A model generated the notes under the pieces. The model was not told the origin of the DNA, made no database searches, and worked only from the letters and a program-made list of their open reading frames with translations. From JBFJVZ01 sp041623895 (lineage in GTDB: Bacteria > Planctomycetota > Planctomycetia > Pirellulales > Pirellulaceae), in assembly GCA_041623895.1 (NCBI GenBank), contig JBFJVZ010000233.1, forward strand, positions 1 through 12,115: a DNA stretch of 12,115 bases. The letters are read 5' to 3'. How positions within the stretch are numbered: the first letter of the stretch is position 1; each line of letters begins with the position of its first letter. The translations under genes and the position numbers were made by a program. Below, piece after piece: positions 1 through 8,100 of this stretch.

Positions 1-116
1 CCCTTAAGCGTTCGTTTGCGGAGCAAACGACGACGTACTTTCGCCGCCGGCGAATAAATTCACAGCCTCCGCAAACGAATCGTAAGGGAGCGCTCGTTCA
101 CGGGGCGAACGACGAC
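1..116. repeat. REP-like hairpin repeats (two direct units plus a partial inverted copy)
   Basis: Two 28-nt direct units lie at 7-34 and 89-116 and match at 23 of 28 positions. Each folds on itself: in the first, TCGTTTGC (12-19) pairs with GCAAACGA (23-30) around a GGA loop; in the second, TCGTTC (94-99) pairs with GAACGA (107-112). One of the differences is compensatory, a T-A pair becoming C-G. A third, inverted partial copy at 67-88 is nearly the reverse complement of 1-23, so 1-88 can also form one large hairpin. The second unit begins 28 bp past the sulfatase stop codon, where it could act as a terminator or an mRNA 3'-end stabiliser. I infer a dispersed palindromic element of the kind common in planctomycete genomes; copy number cannot be judged here. 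Confidence 0.7.
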
Positions 117-143
117 TTTCATCAATCCACACTCGAGCAGCGT

Positions 144-1616
144 TCAATTTGCATCAAGGCAATCCTGCAGCGACAGGGCGATCTTCTTGTTGTCCGCGAA
201 CGGATCCTTCGTCTGCTTGCTGTATTCCAGCAGCGCTTTCGCCAGACGCGCCGTCACCTCCGCAGTGCCGGGACGCCCATAAAAATTAAGAAGTTCATCA
301 GGGTCCGTTTCGGCATCCATCAGCCAAGGCTTGTCGCCGGCGGACACGATCAGTTTGTATCGATCGTCAATCGCAGCCATCCAGCCCGCCGCGGTTCCCG
401 CGTTCCGCAAGAATGTTAGTTCCGAGGTTTCTGCCTGTACGTCTAGTCGGTCACTGAGATTCCTGCCCTCGAACTCGATTTGAGCATCAATCCCGGCAAG
501 CCCGAGGATAGTCGGAGTGATATCAACGGTGCCGAACGGTTGGCCATACACGGCTCCGCTTTTCAGTTGCTTGGGGTATCGAATCAACATCGGAACACGT
601 GCTGAACCTTCATAGGGGTTTCCTTTGTTCAGACGATCGTGCTCATAACAAAGGTCACCATGATCGGAGGTCAGCAGGATGATCGTCGAATCGAGCTGAT
701 TCGTCTTTTCCAGAGCCGCGAGGATACGGCCGAAGTTGTCATCAATGCATTTAACCATGCCAAAATACTTGCTCATCTGATCGCCGCGAAACTTGGCATG
801 ATTTTTTGTGCCACCGACCAACCAGCCGGGGACGGGGACGTCGTCGCGGCCGTATGTCCGCGGCGGCAGGAATCGAAGTCCGTCGTACATGTGATCGTAG
901 GGTGCGCGAACGGTATTGGGGCCATGCGGATCGGGGTAACTGATGACGGAGAAAAACGGCCGCTTGTCAGCCGTGGATGTGATGAATTCGAGACCGCGAT
1001 CGGTCAGGAAGTCAGTCGAAAAAGTTTTCTCGTCCGCATCGCCAACGTCGTAGGTGGGATTGTCTTTCTTGTCCCGCGCGGCCACCTGCGGGCCTTTCGC
1101 CGTCAGCTGAAATTTCTTCCAGTGGCCGCGATTGAACATATAAAGTGAGTGTCCGAAGCCACCATCGACTTTCGGTGCCCATTCGGGTTTACCTGCACCA
1201 CCGAGGTGCCACTTGCCAACGAACGAAGTCCTATAACCTTGGTCATTTAGGATGTTGGCCAGCGTGGGGACATCGTCACGAAGCGGCATATTGTTTTGCG
1301 GTGAGCCGGTATTGTGCGGATAGCGGCCGGTAATCATAGCCGCGCGGCTGGGCGTACAAACCGGCGCCGTCGCGTACGCGCGCGTGCAGATCACACCTTC
1401 GTTGGCGAGCCGATCGATGTGAGGCGTTTCGACGATCGCACCCGGGCCCCACATTTCGGCCTGGTCTCTGGTCAACTGCTGGCGATAACAGCCCAGCGTG
1501 CGAAAGTTGTGTTCATCGGTGATTACGATCAGCACATTGGGTTTGTCCGCCGCAAGACAGTTAACCGAAGACACGATTGAGAATGCGGCAATAAGGAACA
1601 GACGCGACAATAACAT
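144..1616 (-). CDS. Secreted formylglycine-dependent sulfatase (S1 family)
   Basis: A 490-residue arylsulfatase-type enzyme that should hydrolyse sulfate esters, probably on sulfated polysaccharides, outside the cytoplasm. The chosen ATG is preceded by GGAG six bases upstream and starts a clear signal peptide (a basic residue, then a hydrophobic run to about residue 22, ending near LAADKP). An upstream in-frame start would add 47 residues with no family similarity. Visible motifs are the first metal-binding segment VITDEHN (31-37, with D34-E35 where many sulfatases have DD), the activation signature CTPSR (87-91) followed by TG (96-97), in which C87 would become formylglycine, GKWHLGG (134-140), DPHGP (229-233), the second metal site SDHGD (317-321) and YEGSARVPM (335-343). 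The Cys form requires a formylglycine-generating or anaerobic maturase, not in this window. It follows the ThuA-like gene by 19 bp. The substrate cannot be told from sequence. Confidence 0.95.
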   Translation of the reverse strand: MLLSRLFLIAAFSIVSSVNCLAADKPNVLIVITDEHNFRTLGCYRQQLTRDQAEMWGPGAIVETPHIDRLANEGVICTRAYATAPVCTPSRAAMITGRYPHNTGSPQNNMPLRDDVPTLANILNDQGYRTSFVGKWHLGGAGKPEWAPKVDGGFGHSLYMFNRGHWKKFQLTAKGPQVAARDKKDNPTYDVGDADEKTFSTDFLTDRGLEFITSTADKRPFFSVISYPDPHGPNTVRAPYDHMYDGLRFLPPRTYGRDDVPVPGWLVGGTKNHAKFRGDQMSKYFGMVKCIDDNFGRILAALEKTNQLDSTIILLTSDHGDLCYEHDRLNKGNPYEGSARVPMLIRYPKQLKSGAVYGQPFGTVDITPTILGLAGIDAQIEFEGRNLSDRLDVQAETSELTFLRNAGTAAGWMAAIDDRYKLIVSAGDKPWLMDAETDPDELLNFYGRPGTAEVTARLAKALLEYSKQTKDPFADNKKIALSLQDCLDAN

Positions 1617-1620
1617 AAGT

Positions 1621-1626
1621 TTCTCC
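1621..1626 (-). promoter_or_regulatory. Ribosome binding site fixing the sulfatase start
   Basis: The minus strand reads GGAGAA four bases before the ATG at 1616. It is the clearest Shine-Dalgarno sequence in the window; most other genes here have weak ones. It lies inside the short spacer after the ThuA-like stop codon and supports the signal-peptide start over the longer open frame. Confidence 0.7.
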
Positions 1627-1635
1627 GGTTCAAGC

Positions 1636-2388
1636 TCATTTCGTTTCCAAGGCCCAGCTAACTGCATTGACCAGCAATCCTGGCAGCACCTGGCCGCTGA
1701 AATCGTCGACATGACCGAGCGAGGTGTAGAACGATTTGCCGCCGTCAGCTCGTACAAAAGTCCAAGCCATCGGTTCCGGCGGGTTCCCTTCCGCGGCTCC
1801 GGTCAATACGACTCCGGCTCCGTCGGCCAGCGGCGAGACCTTGTACAGTGAGCCGCCGGCAATGAATGACGTTTTGGTATCCAGGCTTTTGGTTAGCGCG
1901 GCGGCAGCCTCTTTGCTGACGCGGTAGGTTGTTGTTAGTTTGTTGCCGTAGTGATTCGTATAGTTGCCGCCGAAGACATCGCGATCCCAACTTTGCCACT
2001 GTGCCCTGCCCTCTGGCGGCTGGCCGTTGCGGAGGCAGAAAGCGTGACTTGCGGTGCGAATTCCAATCACCGGCTTGCCGGCAAGCACGTAGTCTCGCAC
2101 CTTGCCCAGCTGTTGCTCGGGCAACGTCCGCCGCCGCACACTGACGAGCAATAGATCGGCTGTATCGATCGCTTCGATGCCCACCAGCCGATTGCCGTCA
2201 TCGGGATCAGCGAAAACGAAAGTGGTGCGATAGTGCTGCAGATGTTGCCGGGCAAACTTCGGCAATGTTTGCTCGGTGTTGTATTCGCGCTCGGCGATCA
2301 GCATGACAATGTGCGGTTTGGCCAGATCGTCGGCGACGGCGACGGCTGTGAACAATGCCAGCAGTAGCAAAGTAAGGAAACGATGCAT
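1636..2388 (-). CDS. Exported ThuA-like domain protein
   Basis: A 250-residue protein of the ThuA (trehalose utilisation) family, which has a class I glutamine amidotransferase-like fold. The start used gives a short signal peptide (MHRF, then a Leu/Ala-rich core to about residue 19, VAVADD). Residues 25-250 are a single ThuA-like domain: an early strand PHIVMLIAEREY, the strand KPVIGIRTASHAF (105-117), and the family's characteristic C-terminal block PMAWTF followed by GGKSFYTSLGHVDDF (216-230). The biochemical role of this family is poorly known; links to sugar metabolism come mainly from rhizobial ThuA. Many planctomycete paralogues are exported and sit by sulfatases or glycosidases. It shares its strand with the sulfatase and ends 19 bp before it, so the two are probably one transcript. 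No strong ribosome binding site is visible; an ATG 14 codons upstream is possible but would spoil the signal peptide. Confidence 0.88.
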   Translation of the reverse strand: MHRFLTLLLLALFTAVAVADDLAKPHIVMLIAEREYNTEQTLPKFARQHLQHYRTTFVFADPDDGNRLVGIEAIDTADLLLVSVRRRTLPEQQLGKVRDYVLAGKPVIGIRTASHAFCLRNGQPPEGRAQWQSWDRDVFGGNYTNHYGNKLTTTYRVSKEAAAALTKSLDTKTSFIAGGSLYKVSPLADGAGVVLTGAAEGNPPEPMAWTFVRADGGKSFYTSLGHVDDFSGQVLPGLLVNAVSWALETK

Positions 2389-2475
2389 CGGAGTCGGGTC
2401 AACCAGGGAGAACTTGATTGCCCCTAGCATACATGATGCCTGCGTTGGCGGCCTCAAGGGGCTACATCTAGCGAT

Positions 2476-3642
2476 TCAGCCCAAATAGCGGAGCGACAAG
2501 ACTCCTTCGATCCCGCGGATTTTGCTGAGTGTTTCGTCGCTGATTTCGCGGTCCAAATCAATGATCGTGTAGGCCACGTCGCCTCGCGATTTATTCAACA
2601 AGTCCGCGATGTTTTGATTGGCGGCGGCCAAAATGGTGGTGACTTGGCCCACGATGTTGGGCACGTTGGCGTTGGCAATGGTGATGCGGTGACCTCCATT
2701 GCGGGGCATCACGGCATCGGGAAAATTCACAGACTTGAGGACGTTTCCGTTTTCCAGGTACTCACGCACGTTGTCGGCAACCATGATCGCGCAGTTTTCT
2801 TCGGCTTCATCGGTGGACGCTCCCAAGTGCGGGAAGGCGATGACCTTTTCATGTTTGAGTAATGTGTTGTTTGGAAAGTCAGCGACGTAGGCGTGCAAGT
2901 GACCGCTATCGAGCGCGGCCATCACCGCGTCCTCGTCGCAGATGCCTCCCCGCGCCAGATTCACGATCACACCGCCAGGAGGCATCATCTTGATCCGTTC
3001 GGTGTTAACGATTGCTCGCGTCGCATCCAGCAGCGGGACGTGGACGGTGACGGCATCGGATTTGGAAAACAGGTGATCAATGCTGACGGCTTGTTCGACG
3101 CCGCTGGACAGCTGCCAGGCGCTTTCCACGGAAATCTGTGGATCGTAGCCGACGACTTTCATGCCCAGTGACAGCGCGGCGTTGGCGACACGCAGCCCAA
3201 TGGCTCCCAAGCCGATCACACCGAGTGTTTTTGACGGCAATTCAAACCCAACGAAATTCTTTTTACCCGCTTCGACCGCCTTGGATACTTCATCGTCGCT
3301 GCCGTTCAAGCCGGATGCGAAACGCATCGCGCCGGGGACATTCCGTGCCGCCATCAACAATCCGGTCAACACGAGTTCCTTGACGGCGTTGGCATTCGCA
3401 CCCGGCGCGTTGAACACGGGCACGCCGCGCTGAGTCATTTTGTCGACAGGGATGTTGTTCACTCCGGCGCCGGCGCGACCGATCGCGACAACGGTTTCCG
3501 GGATCTCCATGCCGTGCATCTTGTAGGAACGCAGCAGGATGGCATCGGGATGTCCGATCTCAGAGGCCACCTCGTAGGTTTCCCGCGGCAGCCGCTGCAA
3601 GCCTTTGATGGAGATGTTGTTCAATGTCAGAATCTTAAACAT
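2476..3642 (-). CDS. serA: D-3-phosphoglycerate dehydrogenase with C-terminal ACT domain
   Basis: A cytoplasmic enzyme that oxidises 3-phosphoglycerate to 3-phosphohydroxypyruvate with NAD+, the first step of phosphorylated serine synthesis. It has 388 residues, close to the usual size of the one-ACT-domain form. Residues 1-95 and 275-305 form the substrate-binding part (RAGAGVNNIP, 56-65), 100-272 the NAD domain with GLGAIG (144-149) and YDP (166-168), and about 315-388 the regulatory ACT domain (GHRITIANANVPNIVGQV). Catalytic R231 (NLARGG) and H272 (PHLGAS) are present, but the glutamate usually found between them is not at the expected place: the segment reads VADFPNNT (253-260) where E. 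coli SerA has VFPTEP. The start at 3642 gives the typical MFKILTLNNI opening; the 25 residues of longer open frame look non-coding. The ribosome site is weak (GAGACGAAC). serC lies upstream on the same strand. Serine feedback through ACT is plausible. Confidence 0.95.
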   Translation of the reverse strand: MFKILTLNNISIKGLQRLPRETYEVASEIGHPDAILLRSYKMHGMEIPETVVAIGRAGAGVNNIPVDKMTQRGVPVFNAPGANANAVKELVLTGLLMAARNVPGAMRFASGLNGSDDEVSKAVEAGKKNFVGFELPSKTLGVIGLGAIGLRVANAALSLGMKVVGYDPQISVESAWQLSSGVEQAVSIDHLFSKSDAVTVHVPLLDATRAIVNTERIKMMPPGGVIVNLARGGICDEDAVMAALDSGHLHAYVADFPNNTLLKHEKVIAFPHLGASTDEAEENCAIMVADNVREYLENGNVLKSVNFPDAVMPRNGGHRITIANANVPNIVGQVTTILAAANQNIADLLNKSRGDVAYTIIDLDREISDETLSKIRGIEGVLSLRYLG

Positions 3643-3797
3643 GTTCGTCTCAACTGAAGGGCATGCGGATGCAAATTCCATCCGCGATGAATGATGGATG
3701 GCAACATCAGCGGGCACGCGTTAGCGCCGGGTTCCGGCGGCAAGATCCGTGGGCTAATGTCCAGCGGCTGATTTCAAAGATCAAATCTGGATGAAAC
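3643..3797. repeat. serC-serA spacer with two hairpins
   Basis: The 155-bp spacer holds two perfect short inverted repeats: GCGGATG (3665-3671) with CATCCGC (3679-3685) around a 7-nt loop, and CGCCGG (3725-3730) with CCGGCG (3734-3739) around a GTT loop. The second sits in a GC-rich stretch (about 3713-3772) containing GCGTTAGCGCC and GGGCTAATG..CGGCTGAT, which resembles dispersed intergenic repeats I associate with planctomycete genomes. The hairpins could end the serC transcript or protect its 3' end. The first begins 22 bases upstream of the serA ATG, so it could also affect serA expression. There is no T-run for a classical intrinsic terminator on the minus strand. Confidence 0.5.
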
Positions 3798-4910
3798 CTA
3801 GCCATTCTTCGCTACGAAGTCTTTCATGAAGCTGGCGAGTGTTTCAACGCCTTCACGTGGCATCGCGTTATAGATACTTGCGCGAATGCCGCCGACACTG
3901 CGGTGACCTTTCAGAGCGGAAAGATCGTGTTGGGCGGCAGCGGAAATGAACTTGGCCTGCAGTTCATCATGCGAGAACCGGAAGGTGACGTTCATCTTTG
4001 ATCGGGATGCGGTCTGAGCATGGCCGATATAAAACTCGCTGTTCGCGTCGATGATGTCATACAGCAGTTTTGCCTTCTCTTCGTTCTGCCGTTGCATGTT
4101 CTCCAAGCCGCCAACGTCATCGGCCAGCCATCGAGCGACTTTGCCCAACACGTAAATGGCGAAGGTCGGTGGAGTATTCCATGCCGAATCGGCTTGGGCA
4201 TGATTCTTGTATTGCAAGTAGCCCGGCAGATCGCTGCTGCCGCGATCCAGCAAGTCACGGCGAATAATAACGACCGTAACACCGGCCGGCCCCGCGTTCT
4301 TTTGTGCACACGCGTATAAGATGCCGTACCGATTCACCGGCAGCGGTCGAGAAAGAAAATCGCTGGAGGCGTCACTGACTAGCGGCACACCCGCGGGGCA
4401 CCGGGGCTCGTCGGCAAACTGCACACCTTGAATCGTTTCGTTGCTGCAGTAGTACAAGTAGGCTGCGTCGTCGCTGGCGGAGTAGTCGCCGGCATTGGGC
4501 ACATGGTCGTAGTTGGAATCTTTGGCGTCGTAGATGACCTCGACATCGCCTTCCTTCTTGGCCTCGGCGACCGCTTTCTTGCTCCACGATCCGGTCAACA
4601 AGTACTGCGCTTTCTTGCCGCTTCCTCTCAGCAAAGTGGTCGGGATCATCGAGAATTGCAGTGCGGCACCTCCCTGCAAAAAGAGGACAGCGTAATCGTC
4701 CCCAATACCCAACAAAGAGCGAAGAGAATTCTCCGCATTGTGCAAGATATCGACAAAGATCTGGTCGCGGTGACTAATTTCCATCACCGAGCAACCGGCA
4801 CCTGGAAGGCACAAAAGCTCTTCCTGAACCTCTTTCAATACCGGCACCGGAATGGCTGCTGGGCCGGCGGAAAAATTGAATACTCGTTTATCGGTCGCAG
4901 TGGCAGTCAT
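3798..4910 (-). CDS. serC: Phosphoserine aminotransferase
   Basis: A PLP enzyme that moves the amino group of glutamate to 3-phosphohydroxypyruvate, giving phosphoserine and 2-oxoglutarate; some homologues also act in vitamin B6 synthesis. The 370-residue product matches the family length (about 360). It opens with RVFNFSAGPAAIPVPVL (9-25), has SVMEISHR (41-48) and LFLQGGAALQFSMIP (76-90), the cofactor lysine K204 in ACAQKNAGPAG (200-210), and the C-terminal GHRSVGGIRASIYNAM (335-350), all typical of SerC. The ATG at 4910 has AGGGA ten bases upstream on the minus strand; the frame stays open for 151 codons further, but that part runs into putA on the other strand and shows no SerC similarity. 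It is the first gene of the serC-serA-thuA-sulfatase run on this strand and is divergent from putA. Confidence 0.97.
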   Translation of the reverse strand: MTATATDKRVFNFSAGPAAIPVPVLKEVQEELLCLPGAGCSVMEISHRDQIFVDILHNAENSLRSLLGIGDDYAVLFLQGGAALQFSMIPTTLLRGSGKKAQYLLTGSWSKKAVAEAKKEGDVEVIYDAKDSNYDHVPNAGDYSASDDAAYLYYCSNETIQGVQFADEPRCPAGVPLVSDASSDFLSRPLPVNRYGILYACAQKNAGPAGVTVVIIRRDLLDRGSSDLPGYLQYKNHAQADSAWNTPPTFAIYVLGKVARWLADDVGGLENMQRQNEEKAKLLYDIIDANSEFYIGHAQTASRSKMNVTFRFSHDELQAKFISAAAQHDLSALKGHRSVGGIRASIYNAMPREGVETLASFMKDFVAKNG

Positions 4911-5175
4911 GGTTTGCCGTTCCCTAAAAAAACTCGAACAAATGACGACCCGCTGGCCGCCCGGTGTGCGAAACTGACAAGCGGCAAATTCTATGCTCGC
5001 CACCGCCGATACGGAAGGTTGCCGATTTTGCCTGGGGGCTATGGGGCTTCGGTGCCCAAGATGACACAACACGCGATAAACCGATGGGTCGGGAAATCGC
5101 CCGGGTTTGCGTTGGGCGGCCAGGTTAGCCCCTAACTTCGAGTTTTGAAGCCAACTTTGATCAGCGAGACGAATC
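4911..5175. other. Divergent intergenic region between serC and putA
   Basis: This 265-bp gap must contain the start signals for serC (leftward) and putA (rightward). I see no convincing -35/-10 pair. On the minus strand TAGAAT (plus 4988-4993), about 78 bases before the serC ATG, resembles a -10 box but has no good -35 partner. Near putA there is a small perfect inverted repeat, GTTAG-CCC-CTAAC (5124-5136), that could be an operator or just chance. Before the putA ATG only a weak GCGAGAC is available as ribosome binding site. No small gene or structured RNA is recognised. Confidence 0.5.
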
Positions 5176-8100
5176 ATGAGTGATTTGATCACAGACGCAG
5201 CTGACGCGGCGATCGATTTGGCCGCCGATTTGCTGCGACAAGCTGTCCAGCTGCAAACACCGCAGGAGCGGCGGCAACAAGCCGAACTGGACCGCATGAT
5301 CGGCCACGATGCGGACAAGGCGACGCTGGTGGAGATGACCGACCAGGCGTTTCGCACCCACACGCCGGCAAGGGTCGCCGACCAACTGACCCATATTCTT
5401 GATGTTCAGGGCGTGCCCCGATTCTTCAGCCCATTAGAGCAGGCGATGCTCCGTGGTTTTCAAGCGTTTGGTGACTACCTGCCCGGAGTCGCTGTGCCGC
5501 TGGTGAAGGAAAAGATGCGTCGCGAAACCGCCAATGTCATCCTGCCTGCCGAGCCCGCCCTGCTGGCCGAGCATTTGCAAAATCGATCCAGGCAAGGCGT
5601 TCGCATGAACGTCAATTTGCTGGGCGAAGCGATTCTGGGCGAACGAGAGGCAGCTCGCCGAACACAGCAATTATTTGATGTGCTGCGAATGGATGAAGTC
5701 CGCTGTGTGTCGGTCAAGATTTCTACTTTGTACAGCCAGGTTTCCGCTTTAGCGCGGCGGCGCACGATCAGCGTCGTGGCGGATCGCTTGGAGACATTGT
5801 ATCGAACAGCCACAGGCGAGCTGGATCCGTCGACTGGTAAAGGCAAGTTCGTTTACTTGGACATGGAGGAGTATCGGGACCTTCATTTGACCGCCGAAAT
5901 CTTAACAGCAACGCTGGATCGAAACGGTCTAGCCGATGTCCGCGCCGGAATCGCCCTGCAAGCTTACATTCCTGATTCGTACCGCGTGATGCAAGATCTG
6001 CTGCAATGGTCGCGCCGTCGTGTCGCCGCCGGCGGCGAGCCTTTGACGATTCGTCTGGTCAAAGGAGCCAATATGGAAATGGAGCGAGTCGAGGCGTCGG
6101 TGGGAGGCTACGCCCAGGCTCCTTATAAAGAAAAACTGCATACCGACGCAAACTACAAGCGGATGTTGCTTGCATTGATTCGCGCCGCTGCCAGTGGCGA
6201 TGTGCGCGTGGGCGTTGCTTCACACAATCTGTTTGACGTGGCCCTGGCAATGATTTGGAGCAAGAAATTCGCTGCCGCCGCGGGCGTGCAATACGAGATG
6301 CTGGAGGGGATGGCCAATCATCAGCGTCGCGCGATTTCTGAACAGGCGGTGCCCATGTTGTTGTACGCACCGGCGTGCGATCAGGACGGCTTTCTGAACG
6401 CGATCGGCTACTTGATTCGCCGATTGGACGAAAACACGGGCCCGCAAAACTTTCTTCGGCATTCCTACCGGCTAAGGCCCGAAACGCCGGAGTTCGATTC
6501 GTTGGCAAGCGACTTTCGTGAGTCACTGATGCTGATGGATTCCGTCAGCAACTCGCCGCGGCGCAGCCAGGACCGCCGCAGTTCAGCCCTGCAACCGGTG
6601 GCGGCCTCGCATTGGTCGGGGCTTGTCAATGAACCGGATACCGACTGGTCTCTGCCGCATAACGCGCAGTGGGCTGAAGAAATTGTTTCGCGTTGGCAGG
6701 GGCGATGCGGCGAACATGCGACCGTGGTTCCGCTGCAGATCGGAGATCAGACCGTCCGCGGACAGCAACAACGCGAGTCGCTGGATCCTTCGCGACCGGG
6801 AGTCGTGGTCTGTCGCTTGCAAACGGCGTCGCTGGAGCAGGCAAAAGAGGCTGTATCCCTGGCGTCGCGTGACCAAAGCCGCTGGAGAGCAGCATCGCCG
6901 CGACACCGTCACGAGGTCTTGCGTGGTGTCGCGCAGCGACTTCGGGAGCGACGGGGCGACTTGATTGGGGCGATGATTGCCGATGGTGGAAAAACGATTG
7001 CGGAAGCAGATCCCGAAGTCAGTGAGGCGATCGACTTTTGTGAGTTCTATCCGTTGACGGTGAACGATTGGTGGACTCGTGAAAGCATCAAGATCTCAGC
7101 ACGCGGGGTGGTCGCTGTAATCACGCCTTGGAATTTTCCGCTGGCAATTCCTTGTGGTGGAGTTGCTGCATCGTTGGCTGCCGGCAACTCCGTCATTCTC
7201 AAACCGGCCAGTGAAACGGTGTTGACTGCCTGGTTGTTGTGCCAGGCGTTCTGGGACGCTGGTGTACCTCCAGACGCGCTGCAATTAATCCCCTGTGATT
7301 CAAAAGTTGCCGAAGCCGCCTTGGTCGGCAACGCCGCTGTTGATGCCGTGATCTTGACGGGAAGTACCCTGACCGCAAAGCGAATGTTGGCGGTGCGACC
7401 GGGCTTGCATCTGTTGGCCGAAACGGGAGGCAAGAACGCGACGATTGTCACTGCAATGGCGGACCGCGATCTAGCGATCAAACACGTGATTCATTCCGCA
7501 TTTGGACACAGCGGACAAAAATGCAGCGCCACGTCATTGCTGCTTTTGGAGCAGGAAGTTTTTCAAGATCAAAAGTTTCGCGACGCGCTGGCGGATGCCG
7601 TGCAAAGTATCCACGTCGGTTCTGCTTGGGATCTGCACACGAAGATGGGGCCATTGATTCGTCCGCCCGGGGATGAATTGACCCGCGGGCTGAAAACGCT
7701 GGCCGATGATGAGTCGTGGTTGGTTGTACCCGAGCACGTGGTTGACAACCCCAATCTGTATCGGCCCGGAGTTAAGTGGAATATCCGTCCTGGCAGCTTC
7801 ACGCATTTGACCGAATTGTTTGGTCCGGTCTTGGGTGTGATGAGTTTTTCACGGCTGGAGGAAGCGATCGAGATCGTGCGGCGAACCGGGTACGGCTTGA
7901 CCAGCGGACTGGAGAGTCTGGACGATCGTGAAATCGAGCTTTGGAAACAATCGATCGGCGCGGGCAACTTGTACATCAATCGTCCCACCACCGGCGCGAT
8001 TGTGCTGCGACAGCCATTCGGTGGTGTGGGGCTGAGCGCGTATGGCCCCGGCGTCAAAGCGGGCGGGCCCCACTACGTGCTCGCATTGGCGCAGATCATC

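Noticed and set aside
1..116. CRISPR array suggested by repeated 28-nt units.
   Set aside because: Only two direct units, with a spacer of over 50 bp that contains an inverted copy; no cas genes.
639..1148. A 169-codon plus-strand open frame inside the sulfatase gene.
   Set aside because: It is entirely antisense to conserved sulfatase sequence and has no domain-like pattern or ribosome site.
2389..2475. GCCCCT and AGGGGC near 2421-2462 as a terminator after serA.
   Set aside because: Only six pairs across a loop of more than 30 bases and no T-run; too weak to call.
4428..5135. A 235-codon plus-strand open frame opposite serC and the serC-putA gap.
   Set aside because: It lies antisense to clear SerC coding sequence, shows no recognisable domain and is what GC-rich codon use produces on the opposite strand.
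4911..5363. Possible 151-residue N-terminal extension of SerC.
   Set aside because: The sequence is unlike SerC, overlaps putA on the other strand, and the ATG at 4910 gives the standard family opening.
6059..6526. Minus-strand open frames of 90-160 codons inside putA.
   Set aside because: They are shadows of the intact PutA frame, with arginine- and serine-rich low-quality translations.
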